DNA from: Microcoleus vaginatus HSN003
GTDB lineage: Bacteria; Cyanobacteriota; Cyanobacteriia; Cyanobacteriales; Microcoleaceae
Direction of reading: 5' to 3'
Assembly (NCBI RefSeq): GCF_022701255.1
Contig: NZ_CP031705.1
Coordinates: forward strand, 2,431,501 to 2,495,500
Length of the DNA: 64,000 nucleotides
In this document: positions 26,865-39,599 of the stretch, piece by piece
Numbering within the stretch: the first letter of the stretch is position 1
Layout of the letters: each line of letters opens with the position of its first letter
Program-made: the position numbers and the translations under genes
Notes under the pieces: model-generated
Databases searched by the model: none
Told to the model about the DNA's origin: nothing
Seen by the model: only the letters and a program-made list of their open reading frames with translations

Positions 26865-27048
26865 AAGCTGTCGCACATTTCCCTATAAAAACTCTCAAAT
26901 CCTCTCCTCTCCATGCTTTCCCCTCTCTCCATTCACTGATTCACCGCGCGAGGCCTGGGCAGTCGCTACGTAATCTCAAAACTATTCCCCTCCCTCCCCC
27001 TAATAAATTTCCCTTCAGAAAGCCCTAGCATCGCGTTTAACGGTTTTG

Positions 27049-27057
27049 TGCTATAAT
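27049..27057 (+). promoter_or_regulatory. Extended -10 promoter of gyrB
   Basis: TGCTATAAT is a perfect extended -10 element, about 65 bases before the gyrB ATG. No convincing -35 is seen at the usual distance, which extended -10 promoters can do without. Confidence 0.55.
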
Positions 27058-27062
27058 TTTAG

Positions 27063-29063
<2,001 letters not shown>

Positions 29064-29128
29064 ATTAATCATTAGTCATTTCTCGTTAGCTAACAACTAA
29101 TAGCTGAGGACTAATGACTAAAGTTTTG

Positions 29129-29174
29129 CGGCCCTGATGCCTTCTGCCCGAAAGGGCAGAAGGCATCAGGGCCG
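29129..29174 (+). terminator. 21-bp hairpin after gyrB
   Basis: Arms 29129-29149 and 29154-29174 are perfectly complementary over 21 bases (they begin CGGCCCTGATGCC) and enclose a GAAA tetraloop. It lies 65 bases after the gyrB stop. Only three T residues follow, so it may be a terminator without a proper U tract, a mRNA-stabilising hairpin, or a dispersed repeat. Confidence 0.6.
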
Positions 29175-29299
29175 TTTGATGTTTCTAGGTTTTGTTATAA
29201 AAATTAATACAATCTCTCATCAAATCGATCTAAGGTAAATGCTTAGGTAAATTTTAGATTTTTGGCGACTTGATCGACCATCACAAAAATAGAAGGTTG

Positions 29300-29760
29300 G
29301 ACAATATAGCGTCAACGACCCAGGTCTAAAGAGATTGGGCTTCTAGCCTAAGACTTAAACCACAGTTGACCAGACTCAGTACCTTGGTACTACGTTAACG
29401 GTAAGAGTTAAAGACCTACCAGGGAATGCGAAGCTAGTTCCTTGCTCTAGAAATTTAGGATTAAACAGACTTATTGGGTTAAATCAGTGTCCTAGATATA
29501 GTACCGGCCGTTAACTTTGTCGAAGCTAACATCACCCCGAAAGGGAGGCTCGAAAGAGCAAACATTATGCGATCGCGGGTTGCCAAATTTGAGAGGGTAA
29601 TTTCGATGCACGCTCCCGTAGCTGAAGTGTCCCATCGAAATTACATTACATTCATTACACTCCCATCTAGCAATCCTCGTGTAATGCCAAGATTCACGGC
29701 GGTTTCAACCGCCGAGCCGTTTCCCTCTCAGGTCTAAAGACGCTGAGTTTCCCACTTACC
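29300..29760. other. Gene-free structured stretch between gyrB and heme oxygenase
   Basis: No open frame of interest in 29064-29770, yet several strong potential RNA structures: GTAATTTCGATG / CATCGAAATTAC (29597-29608, 29633-29644), CATTACAC / GTGTAATG (29653-29660, 29679-29686), CGGCGGTT / AACCGCCG (29697-29704, 29707-29714). Two small hairpins share a loop containing GGTCTAAAGA (about 29320-29338 and 29727-29747). It could be a heme oxygenase leader, an independent RNA, or the remains of a TnpB-type element whose RNA scaffold would read on the minus strand. I cannot decide between these from sequence alone. Confidence 0.5.
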
Positions 29761-29770
29761 GAATTTTTTT

Positions 29771-30487
29771 ATGAGCATCAATTTAGCGACCAAATTGCGT
29801 GAGGGAACGAAAAAGTCCCACACAATGGCAGAAAACGTTGGTTTTGTCAAGTGTTTTTTAAAAGGCGTTGTAGAAAAAACTTCTTACCGGAAGTTAGTAG
29901 CAAACCTCTACTTTGTCTACTCAGCAATGGAAGAGGAAATGGAACGCCAAAAGCAGCATCCGGTTGTTTCAAAAATTTACTTTTCTGAGTTGAATCGCAA
30001 ACAAAGCTTAGAGCAAGATTTATTTTACTACTACGGTGCGAATTGGCGCGAACAAGTAGCTCCGTCAGCCGCAGCTAAAGCTTATGTGCAGCGGATTCAC
30101 GAGATTTCGGCGACCGCACCGGAACTGTTAGTAGCTCACTCTTACACTCGCTACTTGGGCGATTTATCCGGCGGACAAATCCTGAAGGGAATTGCCCAGC
30201 GCGGAATGAATCTTTCCGAGGGAGAAGGCACTGCTTTCTATGAATTCCAGGATATTCCTGATGAAAAAGAGTTCAAGGCTAACTACCGTCAGGCAATGAA
30301 TGAACTGCCGATTGACGAAGCCACAGCAGAGCGAATTGTTGACGAAGCTAATGCAGCTTTTGGCATGAACATGAAGATGTTCATGGAGTTAGAAGGCAAT
30401 TTGATTAAAGCAGTCGGTCAGATGCTTTTCAATACCCTGACGCGGAAGCGCGGTGCCGCCAGTACCGAATTGGCTACTGCTGATTGA
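29771..30487 (+). CDS. ho1: Heme oxygenase (biliverdin-producing)
   Basis: 238 residues, the family length. Converts heme to biliverdin IX-alpha, iron and CO using ferredoxin; biliverdin is the precursor of phycobilins. The start SINLATKLREGTKKSHTMAEN has the proximal heme-ligand His (KSHTMAEN), and YTRYLGDLSGGQILKGIAQR is the distal-helix signature. Single gene with a long upstream region. Confidence 0.96.
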   Translation: MSINLATKLREGTKKSHTMAENVGFVKCFLKGVVEKTSYRKLVANLYFVYSAMEEEMERQKQHPVVSKIYFSELNRKQSLEQDLFYYYGANWREQVAPSAAAKAYVQRIHEISATAPELLVAHSYTRYLGDLSGGQILKGIAQRGMNLSEGEGTAFYEFQDIPDEKEFKANYRQAMNELPIDEATAERIVDEANAAFGMNMKMFMELEGNLIKAVGQMLFNTLTRKRGAASTELATAD

Positions 30488-30691
30488 GCCAACACTCATT
30501 GGCAATAAATTGAGCCTCGTTTAAGAGGAAAAACTTAAATCCTGGGGGTTTGATGGCTGCTTTTACAGTCACCAAAGCTCCGGGATTTTGCATGGTGGGC
30601 GATCGACTTTTTAACTCCTATCGTTTCCGGTGGCATCGGAATAATAAAATCGAGTCAACACTTAACACTCAACCCTTCAGTTTTTCGACCC

Positions 30692-30838
30692 GTCAACAGT
30701 CAACAGTCAACAGTCAACAGTCAACAGTCAACAGTCAACAGTCAACAGTCAACAGTCAACAGTCAACAGTCAACAGTCAACAGTCAACAGTCAACAGCCA
30801 ACAGTCAACAGTCAACAGTCAACAGTCAACAGTCAACA
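30692..30838. repeat. STRR heptamer array (GTCAACA)21
   Basis: Exactly 147 bases, 21 copies of the 7-base unit GTCAACA with a single variant (gccaaca, about 30796). The same heptamer borders the IS4 element (17624-17650, 19357-19378). It belongs to the STRR class described in cyanobacteria. A reading frame across it is an artefact. Confidence 0.97.
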
Positions 30839-30875
30839 ATAATTCCGGTGCAACCGGAATTGATATCAAAGATAT

Positions 30876-31574
30876 TTAACGCCCCATGCCGCGATTAGGA
30901 GGCTCCTCGTCGGGGACAGGTAAAGAAGTTGGCCTTAGTTGCCGCTCCAAATACTTGCTCAAAGCGTAAGCGATATCCCCACGACTCATCGGCTTCAAAG
31001 GATTAATCTTATTAGTTGCGACATCAACATTAACAAACCCTTCATAAAGTGCAGTAGCTATAGACTTTCTAGCCCAATTAGGAATTTCACCTGCATCGGG
31101 ATACTTAGCTAAAATTTCGGAAATGGTGGATTCGGGAAACTGAAAAACCCCGTAAGCTTGAGCAAAAATCGCTAAAGCTTCAGCGCGAGTCACCCTTTGA
31201 TTTGGGAAAAACATTCCGTCCCGATATCCACTCATCGTTCCCGTTTTCAAAGCAGTTTGAATCGCACTGTAAGCCCAGTAACTCTTCGGTACGTCCGGCA
31301 ATTCCCTATCCGGTTTCTGAGCGGTTTTCCGCCGTTCCAAACCAAAAGTTTTTACTAAAATCATCGCCAAATCAGCGCGACTGACAAGACCCTGAGCATT
31401 AAAATTGCCACTGGCATCTTTATTCATCAAGCCTGCACTCACAACGCGGTCGATCGGGTTCATTATTTCTTGAGATTGAACCGCCATAAACACTCCTTCC
31501 AGTAGGGCGATCGCCAAAAAAATACTCACTAACCTTTTCACGATTTTAATTATTCCTGTCCCTAAAACAATCAT
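30876..31574 (-). CDS. S-layer homology (SLH) domain protein
   Basis: 232 residues. A hydrophobic N-terminal segment (LVSIFLAIALLEGVFMAV) is a signal peptide or anchor. Three SLH modules follow: GLVSRADLAMILVKTFG, QRVTRAEALAIFAQAYG and KPMSRGDIAYALSKYLE. SLH modules bind cell-wall polymers; here there is little beyond them, so a periplasmic cell-wall-binding role is likely. A GTG at 31541 is an alternative start. Confidence 0.85.
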   Translation of the reverse strand: MIVLGTGIIKIVKRLVSIFLAIALLEGVFMAVQSQEIMNPIDRVVSAGLMNKDASGNFNAQGLVSRADLAMILVKTFGLERRKTAQKPDRELPDVPKSYWAYSAIQTALKTGTMSGYRDGMFFPNQRVTRAEALAIFAQAYGVFQFPESTISEILAKYPDAGEIPNWARKSIATALYEGFVNVDVATNKINPLKPMSRGDIAYALSKYLERQLRPTSLPVPDEEPPNRGMGR

Positions 31575-31655
31575 GAAAACAGCAGTAATATTTTTTCCGG
31601 TTCCATCGGTATTATTCTGCGGTTTCTGCGGTGCGCTCGATTTGGGGATTATATA

Positions 31656-34600
31656 TTAAAATCCAAGATTTGCTTCCGGCAAAGCGCCCTGCATTTTACC
31701 CAACCAATCAATCAAATTATCCAATTGCTTTTGGGCCGTTAAAACCGCCATACCTCGAATAGTAACCTTCCCCTTGCTGTAGACAAAACGAGAGCGCAAA
31801 TGTTCCGGCAAATTAGCCTTGAGCAAATTCCAAGCAGGCTCCTCCATAGCTGTTTCCAAAACAATGTTCTGCTTATTTTCCGGTTTAATGCGAGAAAAAC
31901 CGATTTGCTTAGCGATTTGTTTGAGTTCGACCACACGGATAAGTTGCTGGGCTGGAAGAGGAATGGGCCCATAACGATCGCACCAATCAGCCTGAATCTG
32001 CTGTAACTCTTCTGGAGTATTAGCAGAAGCCACAGACCGGTAAGCGCTCATCTTTTGATCCAAATCCGCGATGTAATCAGCAGGAATAAACGCTGTCAAA
32101 GTGAGATCAATTTGCGCGTCCTCCACTTTCGGAATTTCCTGACCCTTAATTTCGCGAATAGCTTCCTCTAACATTTCCGCATACAAATCAAAACCGATCG
32201 CCTCCATTTGACCAGATTGTTCAGTACCCAAAACATCACCCGAACCGCGAATTTCCATATCTCGGACAGCCAACTGATAGCCCGAACCCAACTGGGCGAA
32301 CTCTTGAATTGCCCGCAACCTCTGCCTTGCAGCATCAGACAGTTGGTTCTGCTTCGGATAAAACAGCCAAGCATGAGCTTGAATCCCCGCGCGTCCCACC
32401 CGTCCCCGCAACTGGTAAAGCTGACCCAAACCAAACCGCTGCGCGTCTTCAATTAAAATAGTATTGACTCGCGGAATATCCAAACCCGACTCAATAATCG
32501 TCGTACACACCAAAATATCGAAATCTGCCGCACTGAAAGTCAGCATGACCGATTCTAATTCCGAAGCATCCATTTGACCGTGGGCGATCGCAATTCTCGC
32601 CCCCGGAACCATCTCCTGCAACTGACCGGCCAACTCATCAATCCCATCAATCCGCGGCACCACGTAAAAAACCTGACCGCCCCTGTCCAACTCTTGACGA
32701 ATTGCCGATCGCACCGTTTCCGCGTTATAGGGGGCCAAATGCGTCTGAATCGGGCGCCTGCTGGGAGGCGGAGTCGCAATCAAACTCATCTCGCGAATCC
32801 CCGACAGCGACATATACAAAGTCCGAGGAATCGGCGTTGCTGTCAAAGTCAGAACATCTACCTCTGTTTTGAGAGCTTTAATCGCTTCCTTTTGCTTAAC
32901 TCCAAACCGCTGTTCTTCATCCACCACCAACAAGCCCAAATCCCGAAATTTAATCGCTTTGCTCAAAACAGCTTGAGTACCCACAATCACATCTAATTCC
33001 CCAGTCGCCAAACGCTTGTGAATCTCCCGGCGCTCGGTTTCCGTGCGAAAGCGATTGAGCAAACCAACTTCGATCGGATAAGGGGAAAAACGCTCCGAGA
33101 GCGTGTGATAGTGCTGTTGGGTCAAAATCGTCGTCGGCGCGAGCAAAGCCACCTGCTTGCCCGCCGTAACCGCCTTAAAAATTGCTCTCAGAGCAACTTC
33201 TGTCTTACCAAAACCCACATCGCCACAGACCAAGCGATCCATTGGTCGATCGCCCTCCATGTCGCGTTTCACATCCTGAGTTGCCTTCAACTGATCCGGG
33301 GTTGGCTGGTAAGCAAAAGAATCCTCTAATTCTTGTTGCCAAGGCATATCCGGAGGAAAAGCGTAACCTGTTTGTTTAGCTCTTTTAGCATAAAGATTCA
33401 GCAAATCCACTGCCAATTTCTTAACAGCTTTGCGAACCTTTGTTTTAGTTTTTTCCCAAGTTTGACCTGTCAGCTTGTTTAAATCCGGTACTTTCTCGCC
33501 TACAGTCCGAAACCTCGACAAAGCCCCCAACTGATCTGCCGCCACTCTCAGAGTACCGTCAGCGTATTGAATCAGCAAATATTCGCGAGTTTCGCGATCG
33601 ATCGTCAAACGTTCCAACTTGATAAATTTACCCACTCCATGCTGGCGGTGAACCACATAATCACCAGGGCTTAATTTATTCGGGTCTACTTGCTTAGAAG
33701 CAGCGCGTCGGCGCTTACGGACGTAGCTAAAAGTTGCCAGGGAATGCTGACCGTAAAATTCCCGATCGGTAATTAAAACAATCCGAAAAGTCGGCAGAAT
33801 AAAACCTTCCAATTCGGCCAGCCCGCTGTACTTCAAAGCAACCGGAACGTGCTGCAATTGCAACTTGTCGATCGCCAGATAATCGCGCGGATTCACCACA
33901 AACTGAGCCGGACAGTCGTGTTCCGACAGCAGAGAAACCGATCGGCTCGGTTGAGCAGAAACCAGAAAAATTGTAAAACCCCGATCGCGCTCTTCCCTGA
34001 GCATTTGAGACAACTTAGCAAATTGGTGAGGCATCACCGGCACAGGCCTAGAAGCCAAATTAATCACAGACGGTAGCTGGTCGCCCTCTGCAGAGCTTTG
34101 ATTTTTTTTAGTAGTAGACTCTTCTGCTAATTCTGAAAGTTCTAGCCGATCAAAAGCTGCGACATCTGCCATAGATTCAGCAAAAGTGCGGTGTATTTTC
34201 GGAACTTTCAAATTAGAAATGGGCAATTTTTCTGTTGCCTCACCAGCAACTGCCGATTCGCGATTGCAATTATTCCACTGTTCCTGTGCATTCTCAAACC
34301 AGCGGTCGCTGTGACCTTCGCACCCTTGCGGTTCGTCAACTACAACTAAAGTATTTTCTGGCAAATAATCTAACAAAGATGCAGGTTTTTCAAAAGCCAA
34401 ACCCAACAGCCTACGGACAAATTTTTCCGCTTTATTTTCCGCTTCATTTTCTGTGTCAACCGACCCTAGCTTGTTAATTTCGTCAAGCTTTTTTTCAGAT
34501 AAAACTGCTTTAATAATTGTGTTAAAATTAGTAGGAGTTAAAACTAACCGATCGACCTTATCGAGCGATCGCTGGGAAGAGGGATCGAACTCCCGAATTT

Positions 34601-35231
34601 GCTCCAAATTATCCCCGAACCATTCCAGGCGCACCGGCAACTCGGCCGCTACGGGAAACACATCGACAATATCGCCCCGGCGGCTCCACTGGCCCTCCGT
34701 TTCCACCAGATTCACCCGATCGTACCCCATCGATACGAGTTGACGATCCAGTATCTTCGAGTCTTGAACCGCACCTCGCTTCAGCGTCAGACAGTAGGGT
34801 TCAAAAGCAGCAGGTGGCGGCAAGTGAGATTGGAGGGCTCTTTCGGTAGCTACAATCGCGATCGGCTTAGAATGGGCGTTTGTTTCTCGTTTCTCAACCA
34901 AATCCGCCAGCACCTGCATTTGTCCCCAAGTCATTTCGTTCTCGTCGGAGTAAGATAGCTCGTAGGGCGAAGCCTCCGAAGTTGGGTAAAAATGCACAGT
35001 CTGCCAGCCCATAGCCTCCAGCCCTGCCACCCAGCGGCCGGCTTCTTCTAGAGTGGCCGTCACTACCAGTAAACTCCGCCCTTCTTGCTGTGCGAGGGCG
35101 GAAGCTACTAAACCTTTGGGCAAGCGAGCGATGCCGTTGAGTTGTAAGCAGCGATGGCGCTTGAGCTTGTTGAGTAGTTCTGTTGCTAGGGGCGATCGCC
35201 CCAGGGTACGAATTATTGAAGAGAAAGTCAT
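31656..35231 (-). CDS. mfd: Transcription-repair coupling factor Mfd
   Basis: 1191 residues, full length. Mfd removes stalled RNA polymerase at DNA lesions and recruits UvrA. N-terminal UvrB-like module, RNA-polymerase interaction domain ([16 protein letters not shown]), then RecG-like translocase motifs: [44 protein letters not shown], and the C-terminal TRCF domain. Divergent from the CorC-like gene; the 288-base gap between shows nothing I recognise. Confidence 0.98.
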   Translation of the reverse strand: MTFSSIIRTLGRSPLATELLNKLKRHRCLQLNGIARLPKGLVASALAQQEGRSLLVVTATLEEAGRWVAGLEAMGWQTVHFYPTSEASPYELSYSDENEMTWGQMQVLADLVEKRETNAHSKPIAIVATERALQSHLPPPAAFEPYCLTLKRGAVQDSKILDRQLVSMGYDRVNLVETEGQWSRRGDIVDVFPVAAELPVRLEWFGDNLEQIREFDPSSQRSLDKVDRLVLTPTNFNTIIKAVLSEKKLDEINKLGSVDTENEAENKAEKFVRRLLGLAFEKPASLLDYLPENTLVVVDEPQGCEGHSDRWFENAQEQWNNCNRESAVAGEATEKLPISNLKVPKIHRTFAESMADVAAFDRLELSELAEESTTKKNQSSAEGDQLPSVINLASRPVPVMPHQFAKLSQMLREERDRGFTIFLVSAQPSRSVSLLSEHDCPAQFVVNPRDYLAIDKLQLQHVPVALKYSGLAELEGFILPTFRIVLITDREFYGQHSLATFSYVRKRRRAASKQVDPNKLSPGDYVVHRQHGVGKFIKLERLTIDRETREYLLIQYADGTLRVAADQLGALSRFRTVGEKVPDLNKLTGQTWEKTKTKVRKAVKKLAVDLLNLYAKRAKQTGYAFPPDMPWQQELEDSFAYQPTPDQLKATQDVKRDMEGDRPMDRLVCGDVGFGKTEVALRAIFKAVTAGKQVALLAPTTILTQQHYHTLSERFSPYPIEVGLLNRFRTETERREIHKRLATGELDVIVGTQAVLSKAIKFRDLGLLVVDEEQRFGVKQKEAIKALKTEVDVLTLTATPIPRTLYMSLSGIREMSLIATPPPSRRPIQTHLAPYNAETVRSAIRQELDRGGQVFYVVPRIDGIDELAGQLQEMVPGARIAIAHGQMDASELESVMLTFSAADFDILVCTTIIESGLDIPRVNTILIEDAQRFGLGQLYQLRGRVGRAGIQAHAWLFYPKQNQLSDAARQRLRAIQEFAQLGSGYQLAVRDMEIRGSGDVLGTEQSGQMEAIGFDLYAEMLEEAIREIKGQEIPKVEDAQIDLTLTAFIPADYIADLDQKMSAYRSVASANTPEELQQIQADWCDRYGPIPLPAQQLIRVVELKQIAKQIGFSRIKPENKQNIVLETAMEEPAWNLLKANLPEHLRSRFVYSKGKVTIRGMAVLTAQKQLDNLIDWLGKMQGALPEANLGF

Positions 35232-35520
35232 GCGCTTTTAATTTTAATCCCCGATCGGCGAAGGCTCTTTCCCTTTGCCTGTTAAGGAGATTGTACGACA
35301 AACATCCATGATTGTGCCGATCTGCTGTTGACGCCTGGGAACTTAACTGGCGATAGATTTTTGCTCTAATATATCCAGGCTGCGATCGCGATCGAGCCAG
35401 TTCCGTTAATCTAGTGACAGGTTTAGAAAAAATTTCGATTTTGCGATCGAGATTCGCAGCTTCCAGACCTCTCCTTTAACCGGGCAGAGCGCTTCGCCGT
35501 TACTACCGAAAATTTTAGAA

Positions 35521-36852
35521 ATGTCCCCAAGTACCGATATTCTGATTGTTCTCCTGCTGATTTTCCTCAATGGCTTGTTTGTGATGTCAGAGATGGCCAT
35601 CATCTCAGTACGGAAGGTGAGACTGCAACAGATGGCCAACCAAGGTTCAACCAATGCCCGCATAGCCTTGGATCTGGCTAATGCCCCCAATCAGTTCTTA
35701 CCGACAGTTCAAATCGGGATTACGATGCTGGCCATTGTGTCGGGCGCTTTGGGAGAAACGACTGTTTCTAAAAGAGTAGAGCCTTTGTTGCGGCTGATTC
35801 CTGCCCTCGCCCCCTACTCTGGGACGATCGCCTCAGTAGTAGCAGTTTTAACCATCACTTATCTGACCCTAATTATCGGCGAACTCGTGCCGAAGCGGCT
35901 AGCGCTCAACAACCCGGAGCCGATCGCTTCTAGCGTAGCAATTCCCATGCGAATGCTCTCAAAAATTGGCGCTCCTGCGGTTTATCTGTTGAGTCATTCC
36001 ACTGACTTAGTGATGCGGATCATGGGGATTGTGCCTTCAACAGAACCGCAAGTTACAGAGGAAGAAATTAAAGTTTTAATAGAGCAAGGGACAGAAGCCG
36101 GAACCTTTGAAGAAGCCGAACAAGACATGGTAGAAAGAGTCTTTCGTTTGGGCGATCGGCGAGTCAGCGCCTTAATGACCCCGCGTCCCGATCTTACCTG
36201 GCTCGATCTTGATGATTCAGTGGAAGAAAATCGCCAAAAAATGCTTGGCAGCGGTCATTCTCGGTTTCCGGTGTGTCAGGGAGGGCTAGACAACGTTGTC
36301 GGTTTAGTACACGTTACTGATATGCTGTCTCGGACTTTAACTGGTCAACCGCTGGATTTAAGCGCTTCTTTACGACGACCGTTATTTGTACCCGAAAGCA
36401 CGCGAGGTTTAAAAGTATTAGAACTTTTCAAACAATCTAGCAATCAAATTGCCTTGGTGGTAGACGAATACGGCGTGATTCAAGGATTGGTTACAGTCAA
36501 CGACATTTTAGTCGAACTCGTTGGCGACTTTCCCTCAATAGAAGATGCTGACGAGCCGGAAGCCGTGCAGCGCGAAGACGGTTCTTGGCTGTTAGACGGG
36601 ATGCTAGCAGTCGAAGATTTTTTTGAGCTGTTTGGAATCGAAGAATTGTCAGCAGAACACAAAGGAAGTTACCACACAATGGGCGGCTTTGTGATTACAC
36701 ATTTGGGCAAAATCCCCACAGCAGCCGAGCATTTTGAGTGGAACGGTTTGCGCGTGGAAGTGGTGGATATGGACGGCAACCGAGTTGATAAAATCTTGGT
36801 AATGCCGATCGACTCAGGGGGCGATCGACCTAGAACCCAACCAAAAACCTAA
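35521..36852 (+). CDS. CNNM/CorC-type membrane protein (hemolysin C family)
   Basis: 443 residues. N-terminal DUF21/CNNM membrane domain with three to four helices (about residues 1-190), a CBS-domain pair (about 205-335, ALMTPRPDLTWLD and VDEYGVIQGLVTV) and a C-terminal CorC/HlyC domain. These proteins are linked to magnesium or cobalt efflux, though the older name is hemolysin. Complete and alone, converging with the SGNH cluster. Confidence 0.92.
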   Translation: MSPSTDILIVLLLIFLNGLFVMSEMAIISVRKVRLQQMANQGSTNARIALDLANAPNQFLPTVQIGITMLAIVSGALGETTVSKRVEPLLRLIPALAPYSGTIASVVAVLTITYLTLIIGELVPKRLALNNPEPIASSVAIPMRMLSKIGAPAVYLLSHSTDLVMRIMGIVPSTEPQVTEEEIKVLIEQGTEAGTFEEAEQDMVERVFRLGDRRVSALMTPRPDLTWLDLDDSVEENRQKMLGSGHSRFPVCQGGLDNVVGLVHVTDMLSRTLTGQPLDLSASLRRPLFVPESTRGLKVLELFKQSSNQIALVVDEYGVIQGLVTVNDILVELVGDFPSIEDADEPEAVQREDGSWLLDGMLAVEDFFELFGIEELSAEHKGSYHTMGGFVITHLGKIPTAAEHFEWNGLRVEVVDMDGNRVDKILVMPIDSGGDRPRTQPKT

Positions 36853-36871
36853 AATTTAAACTCAGCGGTAA

Positions 36872-36888
36872 GGTGCGCTAGGCGCACC
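36872..36888. repeat. Hairpin GGTGCGC-TAG-GCGCACC
   Basis: A 7-bp GC stem with a three-base loop in the 67-base space between two convergent genes. It could serve as a two-way terminator, but it also resembles the dispersed short palindromes of this genome. Confidence 0.5.
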
Positions 36889-36919
36889 CTACATCAACCA
36901 TTCAGCGGATATTTCCGAC

Positions 36920-38254
36920 CTACTTCTTTTTGCTTCTAGCCTCATCTTTCCGCAAAGATTCCAGAATAGAACGACCTACATAATTGCTAAAAACCACCTC
37001 TCCAGCTTGATTGTAGTGGCAGCAGCTATCTACATAAACAGCCTCTTTAGTCTTGTCAAAAACATTGACAGCATTCACTAGAGTGATATTATTTTTTTCC
37101 AAATTAGGAAACTTTTTGAAAAGAGCCGGGTATCCAATTTGTACAGATTTAGCATAAGGAGTCTCCTTGTTAAAAGCAATCTGCTTTTCTGCTTCACCAA
37201 ACTCCCTTTTCGTCTGATAATATTGATTAGGCTGAAGAACATGAAAATAAGGTACATTACTAGCAGACAGGACTTTGTGCATAAAAATTGAACTTTTTGC
37301 CCAATTCACGGCCATTTCTTCATAAGCTAGTGAATCCTGTAAAACCGACTTATTAGTATTGATATAAATAACGCTGTCACTGTCATTTTTTTGTTGGTTA
37401 GTCCGTTGTTCTTCAAACTTAAGAACATCTGTTCTATAGTTATTTACTAGATGTTGAACGTAAACAGAAGTCAAAGCATTGCACGCAGCTAAAGAGCAGT
37501 TTTGCAAGCTTGACAAACCCTGATTAATCCGAGTTTTATTTTCTTGAATTCTGAGAGTGGCTTCCATAGCCTTAGTAGAAAGGCTATTATTCGCGAAGTT
37601 AGCCAGCGGCCAAATATGCTGAATGCTTGGCATCGCCAAATCGACTTTATTTTTATTGTTTAAATTTGAAAGTGCTACTTCATTAAAACCATCTATATTA
37701 ACGACCATATCTAATTCTTGACCTAAAGCCAAAAAGTAGTTTAAAATCAATAATTGCTGCGGCTGTTTATAGCCTCCCGTCGCAAAAGACAAAATTACAA
37801 ATTCTTTATCTTTTAAGCCGGGCAACTGTTTGAGGTATTTAGGTAAAATCTGATTTTGAACTTGAAATATTGCATAATCGGAAGCCACAGAACCGCCAAA
37901 AACTCCGATAAAAAACTGATTTTTTTTAGTCTTTTTTAGAGGGTAATCGTAAGGAGAAATAAACCCATAATTATTGACTTTAAAACCAGGTCGAAAATCA
38001 GCGCTGGGTTGTTGAATAAACCCAAAAAAAGGATGAAACCTTTCGACAATAGACTGCTTCAGTCGCACTCCTTCTAAATTAATTCCTAAATTCGACTTAT
38101 TTTGCGTATTTTCTCTAGTATAAAAAAATTGCTTGTGCTTGACAAAATACCATCCCAAGGAACCGAGTTCCAGGAAAACCAGTAAAAGCGCTAAGTTAAT
38201 CAAAGCAATTTTTAGAAATTCATGTCCTTTTGTGAGGACTTTTAAATCTTTCAT
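36920..38254 (-). CDS. Membrane-anchored SGNH-hydrolase-like protein (paralogue A)
   Basis: 444 residues. A membrane helix near the N-terminus (IALINLALLLVFLELGSLGWYF) puts the rest outside the cytoplasm. FIGVFGGSVASDYA is in the place of the SGNH nucleophile block (GGS rather than GDS), and VDSCCHYNQAGE near the C-terminus supplies the Asp-x-x-His pair (spacing slightly altered). Closely similar to the next gene over the whole length. SGNH proteins are esterases or acyltransferases, often acting on glycans. It is last in the cluster, 6 bases after paralogue B, so almost surely co-transcribed. Confidence 0.75.
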   Translation of the reverse strand: MKDLKVLTKGHEFLKIALINLALLLVFLELGSLGWYFVKHKQFFYTRENTQNKSNLGINLEGVRLKQSIVERFHPFFGFIQQPSADFRPGFKVNNYGFISPYDYPLKKTKKNQFFIGVFGGSVASDYAIFQVQNQILPKYLKQLPGLKDKEFVILSFATGGYKQPQQLLILNYFLALGQELDMVVNIDGFNEVALSNLNNKNKVDLAMPSIQHIWPLANFANNSLSTKAMEATLRIQENKTRINQGLSSLQNCSLAACNALTSVYVQHLVNNYRTDVLKFEEQRTNQQKNDSDSVIYINTNKSVLQDSLAYEEMAVNWAKSSIFMHKVLSASNVPYFHVLQPNQYYQTKREFGEAEKQIAFNKETPYAKSVQIGYPALFKKFPNLEKNNITLVNAVNVFDKTKEAVYVDSCCHYNQAGEVVFSNYVGRSILESLRKDEARSKKK

Positions 38255-38260
38255 AAACCT

Positions 38261-39586
38261 CTATTTCGACTCCCTGATTACTTTAATAATAGAACGGGAA
38301 ACATAATTTGCCAATAGTTCTTCTCCCACTGCATTATAGTGGCAGCAGGCATCTCTGTAAACCGTCTCTTTTGTATTGTCTAAAATATTCACTGCGTTAA
38401 AAACATTAACCCCAGCTTTTTGCAAATCATCGACTTTGGACAAAAGCACCGGATAACCTTTTTTTACCCCTTCAATGTAAGGACTCTCTTTGTTAATCGC
38501 GATTTCGTTTTCCTTGGCAGTAAAGACTCGCTTAGTGGCATAATACTGGTTGGGCTGGATAAAGTGCAAATACTTAATCTTTCTACTTGATAAAATTTGA
38601 TTCATCCCGATCGACGATTGAGACCACATCGATGCCATTTTGTCAAAAGCAGCGCCATCCTCTAAAACAGAGTCAGCTTTAGGAATGTACACTATACTGG
38701 TATTTGCCGTGTCTGAGTTGGATTGTTGGACTTGCGTATCGTACTTGACAACGGCTTGCTGATAATTGTTGATTAATTGTTTCACCTGTAGCGAGGTAAC
38801 AGCGTGACACAAAGCAAGCTGACAAGTTTGCAATTTGTCAATACCTGCTTTCAACTGTTTTTTGTTTTCGTTAATTTGTACGATCGAACTCATCACTTCC
38901 GGTGACACGTTAGTGCTCGCTAAACCTGTTAACGGCTGTATGTGCTGAACGCTGGGCATTCCTATTTCTACTCGGGCTTTGCTATTTAAATTTGACAGTG
39001 CTACTTCGTTAAAACCGTCAATATTGATGACTAAATCTAACTCTTGACCCAAAGCCAGAAAGTAATTTAAAATTAGTAATTGTTGGGGCTGTTTGTAGCC
39101 GCCGTTGCCAAAATTTAAAACCACAATTTCGCGCTGGGCCAATTCTGGATAACTCTGCAATTTTTTAGACAAGATTTGATTTTTATATTCATCTACTGCA
39201 AAATTGTTTGCAACTGAACCGCCAAAAACTCCGATAATAAATTGTTTTTTATTGGTTTTAATAAACGGATATTCGTAGAGGGAAAAAAAGCCGTGTCTGT
39301 TGACTTGTAACTTTAATTTTTTATTGGTAAAAGCACCGGGCTTGAGAACGTAGCCAAAAAACGGGTGCAGTCTTTCTACGATTGATTCATCTACTCTAAT
39401 TCCGAGCCGTTCAATATCTTCTACTACTTGTTCTTTACCTTTAGTTCTGGTATAAAAGAACTGCTTTTGTTTTATAAAATAAAAAGCGAGCGACAAAGCT
39501 TCGAGGCAAATAAAGGCGATCGCCAAATTAACCGCGATTAGAATTAATATATTTTTGCCTTTTTTCAACGCCGTTGAATCTTTCAT
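38261..39586 (-). CDS. Membrane-anchored SGNH-hydrolase-like protein (paralogue B)
   Basis: 441 residues, a tandem duplicate of the next gene downstream. It has the same helix near the N-terminus, IIGVFGGSVANNFA in the nucleophile block, the shared block GGYKQPQQLLILNYFLALGQ, and RDACCHYNAVGEEL near the end. It lies 13 bases after the GDSL-type protein. The FNEVALSNLN block, conserved in both paralogues, follows DLVINIDG and marks the block III position. Confidence 0.75.
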   Translation of the reverse strand: MKDSTALKKGKNILILIAVNLAIAFICLEALSLAFYFIKQKQFFYTRTKGKEQVVEDIERLGIRVDESIVERLHPFFGYVLKPGAFTNKKLKLQVNRHGFFSLYEYPFIKTNKKQFIIGVFGGSVANNFAVDEYKNQILSKKLQSYPELAQREIVVLNFGNGGYKQPQQLLILNYFLALGQELDLVINIDGFNEVALSNLNSKARVEIGMPSVQHIQPLTGLASTNVSPEVMSSIVQINENKKQLKAGIDKLQTCQLALCHAVTSLQVKQLINNYQQAVVKYDTQVQQSNSDTANTSIVYIPKADSVLEDGAAFDKMASMWSQSSIGMNQILSSRKIKYLHFIQPNQYYATKRVFTAKENEIAINKESPYIEGVKKGYPVLLSKVDDLQKAGVNVFNAVNILDNTKETVYRDACCHYNAVGEELLANYVSRSIIKVIRESK

Positions 39587-39599
39587 GAAATTTGACTGA

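Noticed and set aside
29180..29770. tmRNA, RNase P RNA or tRNA in the gyrB-heme oxygenase gap
   Set aside because: None of the conserved cores of these RNAs could be found.
30550..30879. 109-codon frame ending in QQSTVNS repeats
   Set aside because: It is the translated GTCAACA heptamer array, with no conserved part.
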